A stretch of 64,000 nucleotides of DNA from Synergistaceae bacterium (GTDB lineage: Bacteria; Synergistota; Synergistia; Synergistales; Aminobacteriaceae). Below the pieces are notes generated by a model. That model did not search any database, had not been told where the DNA came from, and was given only the letters and a program-made list of their open reading frames with translations. The stretch is from assembly GCA_017439345.1 (NCBI GenBank), contig JAFSJJ010000044.1:186001-250000 (forward strand), given 5' to 3'. Below are positions 7,876-17,079 of this stretch, in pieces (position 1 is the first letter of the stretch; each line of letters begins with the position of its first letter). Position numbers and translations under genes: made by a program.

Positions 7876-9228
7876 ATGGAAGGCGTTATGTTGGATTCTA
7901 CCCGTTTGGTCGCAGGTGCCTTAATAGGTCTTGTGATTCTCTTGCTATTAATCATTAAGTTCAAGGTTCACGCAATAATTTCTATCTTAGTCGGCGCGAT
8001 TGCTATAGGTCTCATTGCGGGAATGCCTTTACCTCTTATCATTCAGTCAGTCAATGACGGAATGGGCGGAACGTTGAGGGGCATAGCTCTTCTTGTAGGA
8101 CTCGGCTCAATGTTCGGGGCTATTCTTGAGGCTTCAGGAGGTGCTCAGACTTTAGCTGTAACTATGGTGAAAAAGTTCGGCGATGAGAAGGCAGCGTGGG
8201 CACTGGGAATAACAGGACTCGTTGTTGCAATTCCCGTATTCTTTGATGCAGGCTTGATAATCTTGATCCCGTTAGCTTTCTCGCTTGCTAAGAGGACAAA
8301 TCGAAGCGCATTGTTCTATACTATTCCCCTTCTTGCAGGTCTTGCTGTAGGACATGCATTTATTCCCCCGACTCCCGGACCTGTTCTCGTAGCTAACATG
8401 ATCGGAGTTGACTTAGGCTTTGTAATCTTAATCGGAATATTCTGCGGAACCCTTGCAATGATAGTCGCAGGGCCAATATGGGGAGCTTACTGCGGTAAAA
8501 AATATTTCGTTCCCGTGCCTGAGCAAATTAGAAATCAAGAAGACTTTGACGAGTCCAAACTTCCGAGCTTCACGACTATCGCAGGAATAATCTTAATCCC
8601 GTTATTATTAATCATTCTTAAGTCAGTATTCGGAGTCATTCCTTCAATGTCAGGTGTAATGCCGTTATTTAATTTCTTGGGTGAGCCGTTCGTTGCCTTG
8701 TTAATCGCTACGATATTCGCAATGTACAGGCTTGGCCTCAAGCACGGATTCACTATGGAGGAATTAGAGAAAATTATGACTAAGTCCCTTGAGCCTACAG
8801 GGTTAATCTTGCTCGTTACTGCCTGCGGTGGTGTGTTAAGATACGTCCTTCAGTACTCAGGAATAGGAAATTTAATCGGCAATGCTGTATCTTCTGTCAA
8901 TATGCCTATAGTAGTCGTCGCTTTCGTAGTAGCTGCTCTTGTCAGAATTTGCGTAGGTAGTGCTACGGTTGCTATGACGATGGCCGCCGGTATAGTTGCT
9001 GCAATGCCTGCCGTTCAGTCGTTGACTCCGTTATACAAGGCGTGTGTTGTCGCAGCAGTCGCAGGAGGTTCAACAGTATGCTCACACTTCAATGATTCGG
9101 GCTTCTGGCTGGTTAAGTCGCTCGTTGGACTCGATGAGACTACGACCCTTAAGACTTGGACGATAATGGAAACTCTTGTCGGAGTCTCAGGCTTTGTCGT
9201 TGCGTTAATAATTTCGTTATGCTTCTAG
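7876..9228 (+). CDS. GntP-family gluconate/sugar-acid permease
   Basis: A 450-residue, roughly 12-helix permease of the GntP family (proton symport of gluconate and related sugar acids). Family stretches: IPVFFDAGLIILIPLAFSLA, the AFIPPTPGPVLVA loop and CVGSATVAMTMAAGI. The ribosome binding site GAGGGAGG lies 12 bases before the ATG, a little far, but no better start exists. The dehydratase gene follows 9 bases later, so substrate is probably an aldonate such as galactonate or gluconate. Confidence 0.9.
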   Translation: MEGVMLDSTRLVAGALIGLVILLLLIIKFKVHAIISILVGAIAIGLIAGMPLPLIIQSVNDGMGGTLRGIALLVGLGSMFGAILEASGGAQTLAVTMVKKFGDEKAAWALGITGLVVAIPVFFDAGLIILIPLAFSLAKRTNRSALFYTIPLLAGLAVGHAFIPPTPGPVLVANMIGVDLGFVILIGIFCGTLAMIVAGPIWGAYCGKKYFVPVPEQIRNQEDFDESKLPSFTTIAGIILIPLLLIILKSVFGVIPSMSGVMPLFNFLGEPFVALLIATIFAMYRLGLKHGFTMEELEKIMTKSLEPTGLILLVTACGGVLRYVLQYSGIGNLIGNAVSSVNMPIVVVAFVVAALVRICVGSATVAMTMAAGIVAAMPAVQSLTPLYKACVVAAVAGGSTVCSHFNDSGFWLVKSLVGLDETTTLKTWTIMETLVGVSGFVVALIISLCF

Positions 9229-9237
9229 GGGGATAAT

Positions 9238-10983
9238 ATGGAACTCACAAGCCAGAAAATGCGCAGGATAGCTCCCGAATTAGACCCGTTACGAATCGGC
9301 ACAGGCTGGAAACCTGAGGACTTAGAGAAAGTTCAAATTATAATCGAGAGTACAGCAGGAGACAGCCACCCTGGGAGCGGACATTTATTTAAACTGGTCG
9401 AAGCAGTCAGAAAAGGAGTCAGCGATGCAGGAGGCTACGGAGCAAGATATTTCTGCACTGACATTTGCGACGGAGAGAGTCAGGGACATGACGGAATCAA
9501 TTTCTCACTCGCAAGCCGTGAAATGATTGCCAACATGATAGAGATTCACGCGAACGCTACACCCTTTGACGGCGGAGTCTTTATCTCATCATGTGATAAG
9601 GGAATGCCCGGAAACTTAATAGGCATGGCACGAGTCAATATCCCTTCAATCATGGTAACAGGAGGCACAATGAGCGCAGGTCCTGATTTATTAACTCTTG
9701 AGCAATTAGGAATGTACAGCGCAAAATTTGAACGCGGCGAGATTGACGAGGCAAAATTACTCTGGGCGAAACATAATGCTTGTCCTTCATGCGGTGCGTG
9801 TTCGTTCATAGGGACGGCTTCAACTATGCAGATAATGGCCGAAGCTATGGGCTTGAGTCTCCCCGGAAGTGCTTTATTACCTGCCACGAGTCCTGACTTA
9901 ATCGACTATGCTTATAATGCCGGTAAAAGAATCGTCGAACTTGCAAAAGAGGGCGTGAAACCTTCTGATATAGTTACGATGGACAGCTTAGAGAATGCAA
10001 TCATGGTTCACGCTGCTATTTCAGGGAGCACGAATTGTTTACTTCACCTGCCAGCCATTGCCCACGAGTACGGACTCACGATAACAGGCGATACTTTTGA
10101 CAGACTTCACAGAGGAGCGCATTATCTTCTTGATTTACGTCCTGCAGGTAAGTGGCCCGCTGAATTTTTCTATTATGCCGGAGGAGTCCCTGCAATCATG
10201 GAAGAGATTAAAGCAGTCTTACACCTTGACGCAAAGACTATAACGGGTAAGACACTCGGTGAAAATCTCGAAGACCTGAAAGCCGCAGGATTCTATGAAC
10301 GCTGCCAGAAGTGGCTCGACGAAGCTAACAAGAAGTACGGTATCAACATCACTAAAGAAGACATTATAAGACCCTACGATAAAGCTATCGGAACTGAGGG
10401 AAGCATTGCAGTCTTGAAGGGAAATCTTGCACCCGAAGGAGCAGTCATCAAGCACACAGCCTGCCCGTCTGAAATGTATAAAGCCGTTCTCAATGCAAGA
10501 CCGTTTGACAGTGAGGAAGAATGCCTTGACGCAGTTTTACATCACAGAGTAAATAAAGGTGATGCCGTCTTTATCCGTTATGAAGGGCCTAAGGGTTCGG
10601 GAATGCCTGAAATGTTCTACACGTCCGAAGCAATCAGCTCTGATAAAGAATTAGGGCGCGCGATTGCGTTAATCACTGACGGCAGATTCTCCGGAGCGTC
10701 AACCGGGCCTGTGATTGGTCATTGCAGTCCTGAAGCTCAAGCAGGAGGGCCTATTGCTCTAGTAGAAGATGGCGACTTAATCGAACTTGACGTATTTGCA
10801 CGCAAGCTAAACATCATCGGAGTCAAGGGCGAACGTAAATCACCTGAAGAGATCGAGAAGATATTAGCCGAACGCAAGAAAGCTCTCAAGCCTCACCCGA
10901 AAAAATACAAGCGCGGAGTGTTACGTCTGTTCAGTGAGTTAGCTGCATCGCCAATGAAGGGCGCGTATCTCGAGTACGAATAA
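9238..10983 (+). CDS. IlvD/Edd-family dehydratase, probably sugar-acid dehydratase
   Basis: A 581-residue Fe-S dehydratase of the IlvD/Edd family. Cluster ligands: C119 in SSCDKGMPG and C182/C185/C188 in CPSCGACSFIGTA; the C-terminal half has ITDGRFSGASTGPVIGHCSPEA. The family covers dihydroxy-acid dehydratase (branched amino acids) and sugar-acid dehydratases. Placement 9 bases after a GntP permease and near a GntR regulator favours an aldonate such as galactonate, gluconate or an arabinonate/xylonate; IlvD itself is less likely since no ilv genes are near. A terminator follows. Confidence 0.85.
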   Translation: MELTSQKMRRIAPELDPLRIGTGWKPEDLEKVQIIIESTAGDSHPGSGHLFKLVEAVRKGVSDAGGYGARYFCTDICDGESQGHDGINFSLASREMIANMIEIHANATPFDGGVFISSCDKGMPGNLIGMARVNIPSIMVTGGTMSAGPDLLTLEQLGMYSAKFERGEIDEAKLLWAKHNACPSCGACSFIGTASTMQIMAEAMGLSLPGSALLPATSPDLIDYAYNAGKRIVELAKEGVKPSDIVTMDSLENAIMVHAAISGSTNCLLHLPAIAHEYGLTITGDTFDRLHRGAHYLLDLRPAGKWPAEFFYYAGGVPAIMEEIKAVLHLDAKTITGKTLGENLEDLKAAGFYERCQKWLDEANKKYGINITKEDIIRPYDKAIGTEGSIAVLKGNLAPEGAVIKHTACPSEMYKAVLNARPFDSEEECLDAVLHHRVNKGDAVFIRYEGPKGSGMPEMFYTSEAISSDKELGRAIALITDGRFSGASTGPVIGHCSPEAQAGGPIALVEDGDLIELDVFARKLNIIGVKGERKSPEEIEKILAERKKALKPHPKKYKRGVLRLFSELAASPMKGAYLEYE

Positions 10984-10992
10984 ATATAAAAA

Positions 10993-11028
10993 ATTCAGAG
11001 CCTCTGACTCACGCCGGAGACTCTGAAT
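10993..11028. terminator. Bidirectional terminator
   Basis: ATTCAGAG (10993-11000) pairs with CTCTGAAT (11021-11028). Read on the minus strand it is followed by a T-rich run, so it best serves the dctM remnant; it also lies directly after the dehydratase stop. Confidence 0.65.
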
Positions 11029-11044
11029 CTGAATTAATTAATGA

Positions 11045-12055
11045 TTAAACCGAATAACCGAACATCATAACCCCGAACTGAATCGCCCCTATTCCGATTG
11101 ACTGAGCAACAGGTAATAATATCGGCGCGGCTATTAATATAATCGGTGCCATGTCCATAATACAGCCAAGAATTAATAATATTGCATTCAACATTAAGGC
11201 AATGGCTACAGGATTATCAGAGACACTCTTAATCAAATTCGCAGCCTTCGCAGGAACGTGCAGTATAGTCAAGCAGTAACCGAACGCAGCAGACGTAGCA
11301 ATCAATATTAACACTATCGCAAGAGTCTCTATACACGTATCAAGAGCCTTATAAATAAACACTGAGACAATAAGCGAATATATTACGGCTATAGCAGCTG
11401 ACTCAGTAGCAGTAAACACACCGACTACAACAATTAAGACCGCAGCCAATGCCCAGAATGAACGCATAAGTTCAGCAATAAATTTCTTTGAGTTAAACGG
11501 CTCGCCTTTGGGATAATTTCTCTTAACTGAAATAATATACGAACCTATCATTAACGAAATCGCAAGAAGTGCTCCGGGAAGATAGCCGGCCATGAAGAGC
11601 GCACCTACTGAAATTCCGCTCGCTGTCGTCGCATAAATTACCATGTTATGGCTCGGAGGAACTAGCAGACCTTCCCACGATGACGTTATAGTTACTGCTG
11701 TCGAAAAATCTGCGTCATAGCGAAGTTGATCCCGAAATGCCACCGAAAAAATACGAAGCAACTATATTGACCATCGCAAGTCCTCCCCTCATCCAGCCGA
11801 CAAGAGAGTTAGCCAGGGCAATTAATTTATCAAAAATTCCGCCCGTTCCCATTAAGACTCCCATTGTGATAAAGAACGGAACAGCCATCAACGAGAATGA
11901 CCAGATACCTTTGACCATCTGCTGTGGAAACGTAACTATAGACTGACCTTGAGAGATAAGACAAAATACGGTCGAGAGTCCTACGGCGTAGGCAATAGGG
12001 AAGCGCATTAGAATCATAGCAAAGAACGTGCCGAGTAAATATCTTCAGGACTCAT
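11045..12055 (-). pseudogene. Decayed TRAP transporter large permease dctM
   Basis: Homology to TRAP DctM is split among frames. The start MSPED (ATG at 12055) is followed by a frameshift before FPIAYAVGLSTVF. A second break falls after FFGGISGS, where normal proteins continue with an ADAAATGS-like stretch; that stretch is gone and homology resumes in another frame at YDADFSTAVTITSS (around 11720). The C-terminus stops at QFGVMMFGYSV, short of the usual NLAIGLCTPPVG end. Three lesions make a working permease unlikely. An intact DctPQM set lies at 57265-60307. Confidence 0.85.
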
Positions 12056-12452
12056 GAATTTTTCACCTCGCTTGATGACTCACTCAACGCAAAAATTTCT
12101 TCGAGTCTTAAAAAATATCTGCTCAAGCTCAAATACAATCATGCCCGCACCTGCTACAGGATTCAGACTCTGCTCAAGGACGGCAGGGACTCATATTTTC
12201 CCGACTGGCAGAATACACAAGCATAACTACACCGAGTGCAAGAACTGCAATATCAGATAATAAATCAAGATACCTGACAACTTTTTTCGGCATGTACTCT
12301 GATATGAGCGCGCTTACGAATTGCAAGGGTAGCAGACAACACAGCCATATATACCATGAGAGTTAATACAATCTGTTCGCTCCATGCAGGGTCAGGAATA
12401 AATGACACGTAACAGCGGCATCCGCAACAAGAAGCAGCTTGCAGACGTTCAT
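12052..12452 (-). pseudogene. Decayed TRAP small permease dctQ
   Basis: Minus-strand translation gives DctQ pieces in shifting frames: a start MNVCKLLLVADAAV at 12452, then PAWSEQIVLTLMVYMAV and ATLAIRKRAHI, then YMPKKVVRYLDLLSDIAVL, then a C-terminal GAGMIVFELE and LEEIFALSESSSEVKNS ending in a TGA that overlaps the dctM ATG. Order and overlap are those of a normal dctQM operon, but at least three frameshifts or deletions interrupt it. No dctP is adjacent. Confidence 0.8.
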
Positions 12453-12497
12453 TTAATTAATAATAAAAATTGGGCAGGGCATAAAAATACACACCTG

Positions 12498-12522
12498 TCT
12501 AACACTAAGGGAGGGAGTTAGA
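12498..12522 (-). terminator. Possible weak terminator
   Basis: TCTAAC/GTTAGA arms around a 13-base loop lie just after the stop of the minus-strand gene at 12525-12920. The T-run is poor, so this is a weak call. Confidence 0.3.
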
Positions 12523-12524
12523 TT

Positions 12525-12920
12525 CTATTTTCTCTGTTTGATATTTTGACGTAGTTCTGTATTATTGGACTGGTATGCTTCAAAGGCTGAGTCAGACTGC
12601 ACGGGAGCTTTATTACATGTGTAATTAATGCGTGCTTTCTCTGATTCTAATTCTGATTGAGTTATAGATCTAGTGCGTTGTGATCTGATATTCTCGATTA
12701 TTCTTGTTCCGTCAGGCTTTGAGAAGAGTGCGCTGGAATTCCTGCCGTGTCCCTCGAGTTCTCTTATACATTGAGAGCGTTCGTCTTCATGTTCATGATT
12801 ATGACTCGGAGCAGCTTTCAGAACATGAGCTTCATACTTCACTGCGCAGGCGAAAACTTTCTGCGAGGCCAAGAATAATATTGCTAAGAGAAACAGGAAC
12901 ATTACAGCTTTACGTTTCAT
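12525..12920 (-). CDS. Small exported protein with His-rich segment, unknown
   Basis: A 131-residue protein with a clear signal peptide (basic start, hydrophobic FLFLLAILFLA, cleavage near VFA/C) so it is probably periplasmic or, if the Cys is lipidated, membrane-anchored. Just after it comes a short His/Glu/Asp segment (HNHEHEDE), which could bind metal. The rest is hydrophilic with no recognised domain. AAAGGAGG precedes the start; a nested ATGAATGA just upstream gives a possible 4-codon mini-frame. It sits alone downstream of a 23-bp tandem repeat at 13124. Confidence 0.65.
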   Translation of the reverse strand: MKRKAVMFLFLLAILFLASQKVFACAVKYEAHVLKAAPSHNHEHEDERSQCIRELEGHGRNSSALFSKPDGTRIIENIRSQRTRSITQSELESEKARINYTCNKAPVQSDSAFEAYQSNNTELRQNIKQRK

Positions 12921-13123
12921 TCATTTATGAACCTCCTTTCATGTGTGATTAATAATGCTTTGAAATGATAAAGTGATAGAGCTTATTATGTCAAGCAAAG
13001 TTTTACATGTTCAATCATAATTATTCATGCAAGTCATATTTTTGCTGTGAGATAAAAATAAAAAGTTATTGATGAAGCGAGTCTTAATAAAATATTTTCG
13101 TGAGTGAGTTTAACGCGTCAACT

Positions 13124-13146
13124 TGTATTAGTAAATGTATTAGTAA
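13124..13146. repeat. Tandem 11-bp direct repeat, also at 39791
   Basis: Two perfect copies of TGTATTAGTAA separated by one base (12-base period). The same twin repeat, with only the spacer base changed, occurs at 39791-39813 in the opposite orientation. It lies in the 273-base gap between 12920 and 13194, which otherwise shows only a terminator. Could be a paired operator site. Confidence 0.7.
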
Positions 13147-13157
13147 TTACGAAATAA

Positions 13158-13186
13158 GCCCCCTAGATTGAATTGATCCAGAGGGC
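13158..13186 (-). terminator. Terminator of the aminotransferase gene
   Basis: An 11-pair stem (GCCCTCTGGAT with its partner, two G.U) around a 7-base loop on the minus strand, just after the stop at 13194. The following T-run is short (TTATTT). Confidence 0.65.
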
Positions 13187-13193
13187 ATAATTA

Positions 13194-14333
13194 TTATACT
13201 CTAAAGAAGTCTGCTATGTTAGTGATTAACTCTTCCTGCTCTGACGCTTTGAGTCCCGGGAACACAGGCAAAGCTAATACTTCACGTGATAACTTCTCGC
13301 TCTCGGGGAAGTCGCCTTCATGATAATTAAGATACTTGAAGCAGGGCTGTAAATGCAATGATAACGGATAATACACACGAACAGCAAAGCCTCTTTCATT
13401 GAGATAATTCATTAAGTCATCGCGTCTTGATTTGACTCTGATTACATACTGATGATAAATGTGATAGTTATTCTCAAGTTCAGCAGGTGCAGTGATAAAT
13501 TCTGTTAAATCATTAGTCTTGAATAATAACTTGTAATAATCTGCGATCTTTCTGCGTTCGTTGTTCCATGACTCAAGATGCTTTAATTTTATATCGAGTA
13601 TCGCAGCCTGAAGAGCATCAAGTCTGCTGTTAATGCCTATCTCGTCATGAAAATACGTTGTCCCTGAGCCGTGAACCCTTAACTTCTTGAGTCTCTCTGA
13701 GCGTTCCTTATCACGAGTTACGACCATTCCGCCGTCTCCGCAGCCCCCTAAATTTTTCGTAGGGAAGAACGAATAACATCCTACATCACCGACTGTGCCT
13801 GCCCTCATGATTCTTTTATCGGGTGAAGTCCTGCAAGCTCCGAAAGCCTGTGCAGCGTCCTCAATAATCTTTATGCCTTTATCGTGAAATGCGTTAATAA
13901 CATCCTCATCAAGTGCCGTCATCTGTCCGAACAAGTGAACGGGTAAGAATGCGCGGGTCTTGCTAGTTATTTTGCTCAAAGCGTCATCGAGATTAATATT
14001 GTAAGTTACAGGGTCAACGTCAGCGAACACAGGAACAGCTCCGAGCCTGGCTATAGTCCCTGAAGTAGCAAAGAATGTAAACGGTGTAGTGATTACTTCA
14101 TCGCCGGGCTTAATGTCAATCGACATGAGTGCAAGCAGTAAAGCATCAGTCCCTGAAGCACAGCCTGTGCAGGAACCTTCGGGGAGTTCTAAATATTTAT
14201 CGCAGTGAGTCTCGAACGTGCTGACTTCCTGCCCTAGAATGAAGCTCTGTCTATCGAATATGCGTTCAATAGCGCTGAAGACTTCAGGTTTGATTGCATT
14301 AAATGAACGCTTTAAATCTAAAATTGGAAGCAT
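13194..14333 (-). CDS. DegT/DnrJ/EryC1/StrS-family sugar aminotransferase
   Basis: PLP-dependent aminotransferase, about 379 aa, that normally aminates nucleotide-linked keto-sugars for surface glycans. Family marks: GCASGTDALLLAL near the N-terminus, DVDPVTYNINL, the HLFGQ and EDAAQAFGA segments, the PLP-lysine site FFPTKNLGG, and RLDALQAAIL. Start set at 14333: the ATG at 14345 touches the AGGAG ribosome binding site, and the frame above that is non-homologous. It is divergent from the broken epimerase gene, suggesting a former shared sugar pathway. Confidence 0.9.
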   Translation of the reverse strand: MLPILDLKRSFNAIKPEVFSAIERIFDRQSFILGQEVSTFETHCDKYLELPEGSCTGCASGTDALLLALMSIDIKPGDEVITTPFTFFATSGTIARLGAVPVFADVDPVTYNINLDDALSKITSKTRAFLPVHLFGQMTALDEDVINAFHDKGIKIIEDAAQAFGACRTSPDKRIMRAGTVGDVGCYSFFPTKNLGGCGDGGMVVTRDKERSERLKKLRVHGSGTTYFHDEIGINSRLDALQAAILDIKLKHLESWNNERRKIADYYKLLFKTNDLTEFITAPAELENNYHIYHQYVIRVKSRRDDLMNYLNERGFAVRVYYPLSLHLQPCFKYLNYHEGDFPESEKLSREVLALPVFPGLKASEQEELITNIADFFRV

Positions 14334-14439
14334 TGATAAATTCATCTCCTGAAAAAGATTATCACATGAGAGCATAATAATTTTTACATGATAAAATTTT
14401 ATATACACACTACAAAAATATTTTTACGGAGGATTTACT

Positions 14440-15502
14440 ATGCATTTATACGCGCCCTGGGGGGTCAATTCCCATATACTTTATCGCGAGGATTTGGACT
14501 TCATTGACTCCCTGACTCTTGACTGGGAAAAGATTGCAGGAAAAACTTTCTTGATCTCCGGAGCTTCGGGACTAATCGGCAGCTTTCTCGTTGATGTCTT
14601 AATGAGAAAAAATTGCAAAGTCCACGCTCTGGGCAGAAGTTACGACAGAGCGGCAAAGAGATTCGCAAATTATATTGACTCTGAAAATTTCACGTTCACC
14701 CGGCACGACATCAACACACCGTTAATAAATAATAAATAATAATAAATATGATTACGTGATTCACCTTGCAAGCAATACACATCCGATAGATTACTCTGCT
14801 GACCCTGTAGGAACTATCACAACTAATATTATTGGTCTCGATAACATGCTTAGATTCGCGCTTGAACATGAATCAAAACGCTTTATGTTCGCTTCATCAG
14901 TCGAAGTGTACGGCAACAACAGGGGCGATACAGAATTATTTGACGAGAACTATTGCGGTTACGTGAATATTTCTAAGGCCCGCTCGGGTTATCCTGAAAG
15001 CAAACGCTGCGGAGAGACTCTGTGTTTATCTTATATGCAGCAATACGGTTTAAGTGTCGTCATTCCGAGATTTTCACGAACTTACGGGCCGACTATGCAG
15101 ATGAGCGACTCGAAGGCAATAGCGCAGTTCATCAAAAAGGGACTCGCCGGTGAAGATATAATTCTCAAGAGCGCAGGGAATCAACTTTACTCGTACAGTT
15201 ATTCAGCCGACGCAGTATCAGGACTCTTGACTATATTGACTCAAGGCTTGGACGGTGCAGCATACAATATTGCGGACGAGAAATCAGATATAACACTCAA
15301 GGATTTGGCAGAGTTAATCGCGGATTATTCAGGGACTCAAGTAGTCTTTGAATTACCTGACGAGAAGGAAGCGCGGGGCTACAGCATGTCAGTTAAGGCA
15401 AGATTAGACTCAACGAAGCTAAAAAATTTGGGCTGGAGTGCTCACTATGATATTAAATCCGGTATAACTAGGACTCTTGAAATCTTGAAATCAATTTCCT
15501 AA
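14440..15502 (+). pseudogene. NAD-dependent sugar epimerase/dehydratase split by a frameshift
   Basis: Two frames together make one short-chain epimerase. The first (14440-14739) carries the Rossmann motif GASGLIGS and ends at a TAA; the second (from about 14747 to 15502) resumes with YDYVIHLASNTHP and contains the catalytic YPESK (Y-x3-K) and a full C-terminus (GWSAHYDIKSGI). The break lies in an AAT/AAAT simple repeat at 14722-14748; losing about 10 bases there would rejoin the frames. It may be a recent pseudogene, a phase-variable gene or a sequence error. Good GGAGG before the ATG. Confidence 0.85.
14722..14748. repeat. AAT/AAAT simple repeat at the epimerase frameshift
   Basis: A run of AAT and AAAT units about 27 bases long spans the exact point where the epimerase frame breaks. 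Runs like this change length by polymerase slippage, which fits an indel that is not a multiple of three. Confidence 0.75.
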
Positions 15503-15979
15503 CTCGTGATCTTCCGGAATTAATTTATTTCCCCTGCGTGTTATCCAGTCTTTGACGCTGCCCCGGTAATTCTTGAGCTTCGAGGCTGAGAAATTAAAGC
15601 GTCGTATTAATGCATCTGCGAATCTTCCTGCTGCTGTGCCTGTGTTGCAGTAAAGTATGATAGTATTTTTCTTAGTGATACCTACTTTAGCGAGTGCTGC
15701 CGATGCTGCTGCGACCTGTAAATCACTTACCGGGAAACTTATGGCTCCCGGAATATGTCCTCCTGGTACGCCTTTCATTGGTGATTTGCCCTCGTAGACT
15801 TCTTCAGGCCGAACGTCAACGAGAATATATCCCGGCTGCATGACATGATTGATTACATAGCTGCTGTCTACGTCTTCTACAGTAGGTTCAAGTTTTGAAT
15901 ATATCAGTGTAGCTGCAAAAGTTACCGCGAATATCACCGGTGCAACGATTATTAACGGCAAATGTTTATCTAGTGTCAT
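15491..15979 (-). CDS. Membrane-anchored rhodanese-like protein
   Basis: A 162-residue protein with an N-terminal hydrophobic segment (IIVAPVIFAVTFAATLIY) that anchors one rhodanese domain outside the membrane. The domain has VDVRPEEVYEGK, GHIPGAISFPV and an active-site loop YCNTGTAAGR with the catalytic Cys, so sulfurtransferase or thiol chemistry is possible. ATG at 15979 follows AGGGGG. Its 3' end overlaps the end of the convergent epimerase frame by 12 bases. Confidence 0.88.
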   Translation of the reverse strand: MTLDKHLPLIIVAPVIFAVTFAATLIYSKLEPTVEDVDSSYVINHVMQPGYILVDVRPEEVYEGKSPMKGVPGGHIPGAISFPVSDLQVAAASAALAKVGITKKNTIILYCNTGTAAGRFADALIRRFNFSASKLKNYRGSVKDWITRRGNKLIPEDHELGN

Positions 15980-16040
15980 GATTAAGCCCCCTGTGAAATT
16001 TTTTACGAGTAATTATACACTTGCAATAAAAAAATTATGC

Positions 16041-16067
16041 TTGCAAAAAATAAACTTGTGTTATAAT
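16041..16067 (+). promoter_or_regulatory. Promoter for miaA-ispH-rpsA
   Basis: Extended -10 TGTTATAAT (ending 16067) with TTGCAA at 16041-16046, 15 bases upstream of the TATAAT. The spacing is short, but the extended -10 can compensate. The same TGnTATAAT form occurs before four other genes here. Confidence 0.55.
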
Positions 16068-16128
16068 TCTACAACGTTTTTGTTTTATTAATATCATGTT
16101 GTTTTACGAGGGGTTTAAATAGCGTTTT

Positions 16129-17079
16129 ATGAATCGCCAGCCAGTGGTCGCTTTAATAGGATCCACAGCCGTAGGTAAGACGGCACTAAGTTTATCAGTA
16201 GCAGAAAAATTACATGCAGAAATTATTTCGGTTGACTCGCGTCAGGTTTATCGTTATATGGACATAGGAACCGATAAAGTTTCGCAGAGTATCAGGCGTG
16301 AAATTCCCCATCACATGATAGATATTGCAGACCCTGATGAAAAATTCACGGTGTCGGACTTCGCAGAAGAAACTTCACTCGCAGTATCACGAATCCTCAA
16401 ACGTAAGAAAATCCCGTTATTTGTCGGAGGCACCCCATTTTATTATAATGCCCTGTTTCATGCGTCTCTGAATGAAGATTTGCCTTCTGATGAGAACGTA
16501 CGAGGAAAATATGAGGCTCTTGCAAATTCTCAGGGAGCAGAGTTATTGCACATGAGATTAGCTGAAGTTGATCCGGATACAGCACAGAAATTACACAAGA
16601 ATGACGTTCAGAGAGTCACGAGAGCATTAGAGATCTGGGACTTGACGGGAAAAGCTCCTTCTCAGGTTTATAACGAAGGCACTAAACGCGATTACGGATT
16701 TAACGTGCTTTATATAGGCTTGAGTCGTTCACGCGAGGAATTATTTTCACGAATTGAAATGAGACTCGAACAGGAATTTAATTCAGGTTTCCCGGAGGAA
16801 GTCGGCTGGCTGTTGAAACACGGCTTCGATGACAGATTTAACCCGTTGAAGGGACTCGGTTACCGCGAATTAATAGACTATCACAGGGGAAAAATTGATT
16901 TGAGTCAGGCATTAGAGAACTCAATATCACGGACTAAGGCATTTTGCAGACGGCAGCAGACATGGTTCAAGAAGTTTGAGCCTGCTGTATGGTTCGATAT
17001 GTCAGATTCTAATCACGAGGAAGAAATAATTAACGCAGCTTTGAGTCATATTAATAATCACGGGGATTTGTCAGAATGA
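16129..17079 (+). CDS. miaA: tRNA dimethylallyltransferase MiaA
   Basis: Transfers a dimethylallyl group to A37 of tRNAs reading UNN codons. 316 aa, normal length. P-loop GSTAVGKT (residues 11-18), SVDSRQVYRYMDIGTDK, PHHMIDI and VGGTPFYYNAL segments, and the KGLGYRELIDY stretch are all typical. ATG at 16129 is the first possible start after an in-frame TAG; GAGGGG lies rather far (about 16 bases) upstream. The stop overlaps the ispH start by 4 bases. Confidence 0.95.
   Translation: MNRQPVVALIGSTAVGKTALSLSVAEKLHAEIISVDSRQVYRYMDIGTDKVSQSIRREIPHHMIDIADPDEKFTVSDFAEETSLAVSRILKRKKIPLFVGGTPFYYNALFHASLNEDLPSDENVRGKYEALANSQGAELLHMRLAEVDPDTAQKLHKNDVQRVTRALEIWDLTGKAPSQVYNEGTKRDYGFNVLYIGLSRSREELFSRIEMRLEQEFNSGFPEEVGWLLKHGFDDRFNPLKGLGYRELIDYHRGKIDLSQALENSISRTKAFCRRQQTWFKKFEPAVWFDMSDSNHEEEIINAALSHINNHGDLSE

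Noticed and set aside
14334-14408. N-terminal extension of the sugar aminotransferase to 14408
   Set aside because: The extension is not homologous to the family and lies upstream of the AGGAG ribosome binding site.
15491-15979. Rhodanese as the YnjE counterpart of the ydj/ynj-like cluster
   Set aside because: E. coli ynjE is a rhodanese next to ynjD, but this gene is 20 kb away with a single domain and no linkage, so the connection is not supported.
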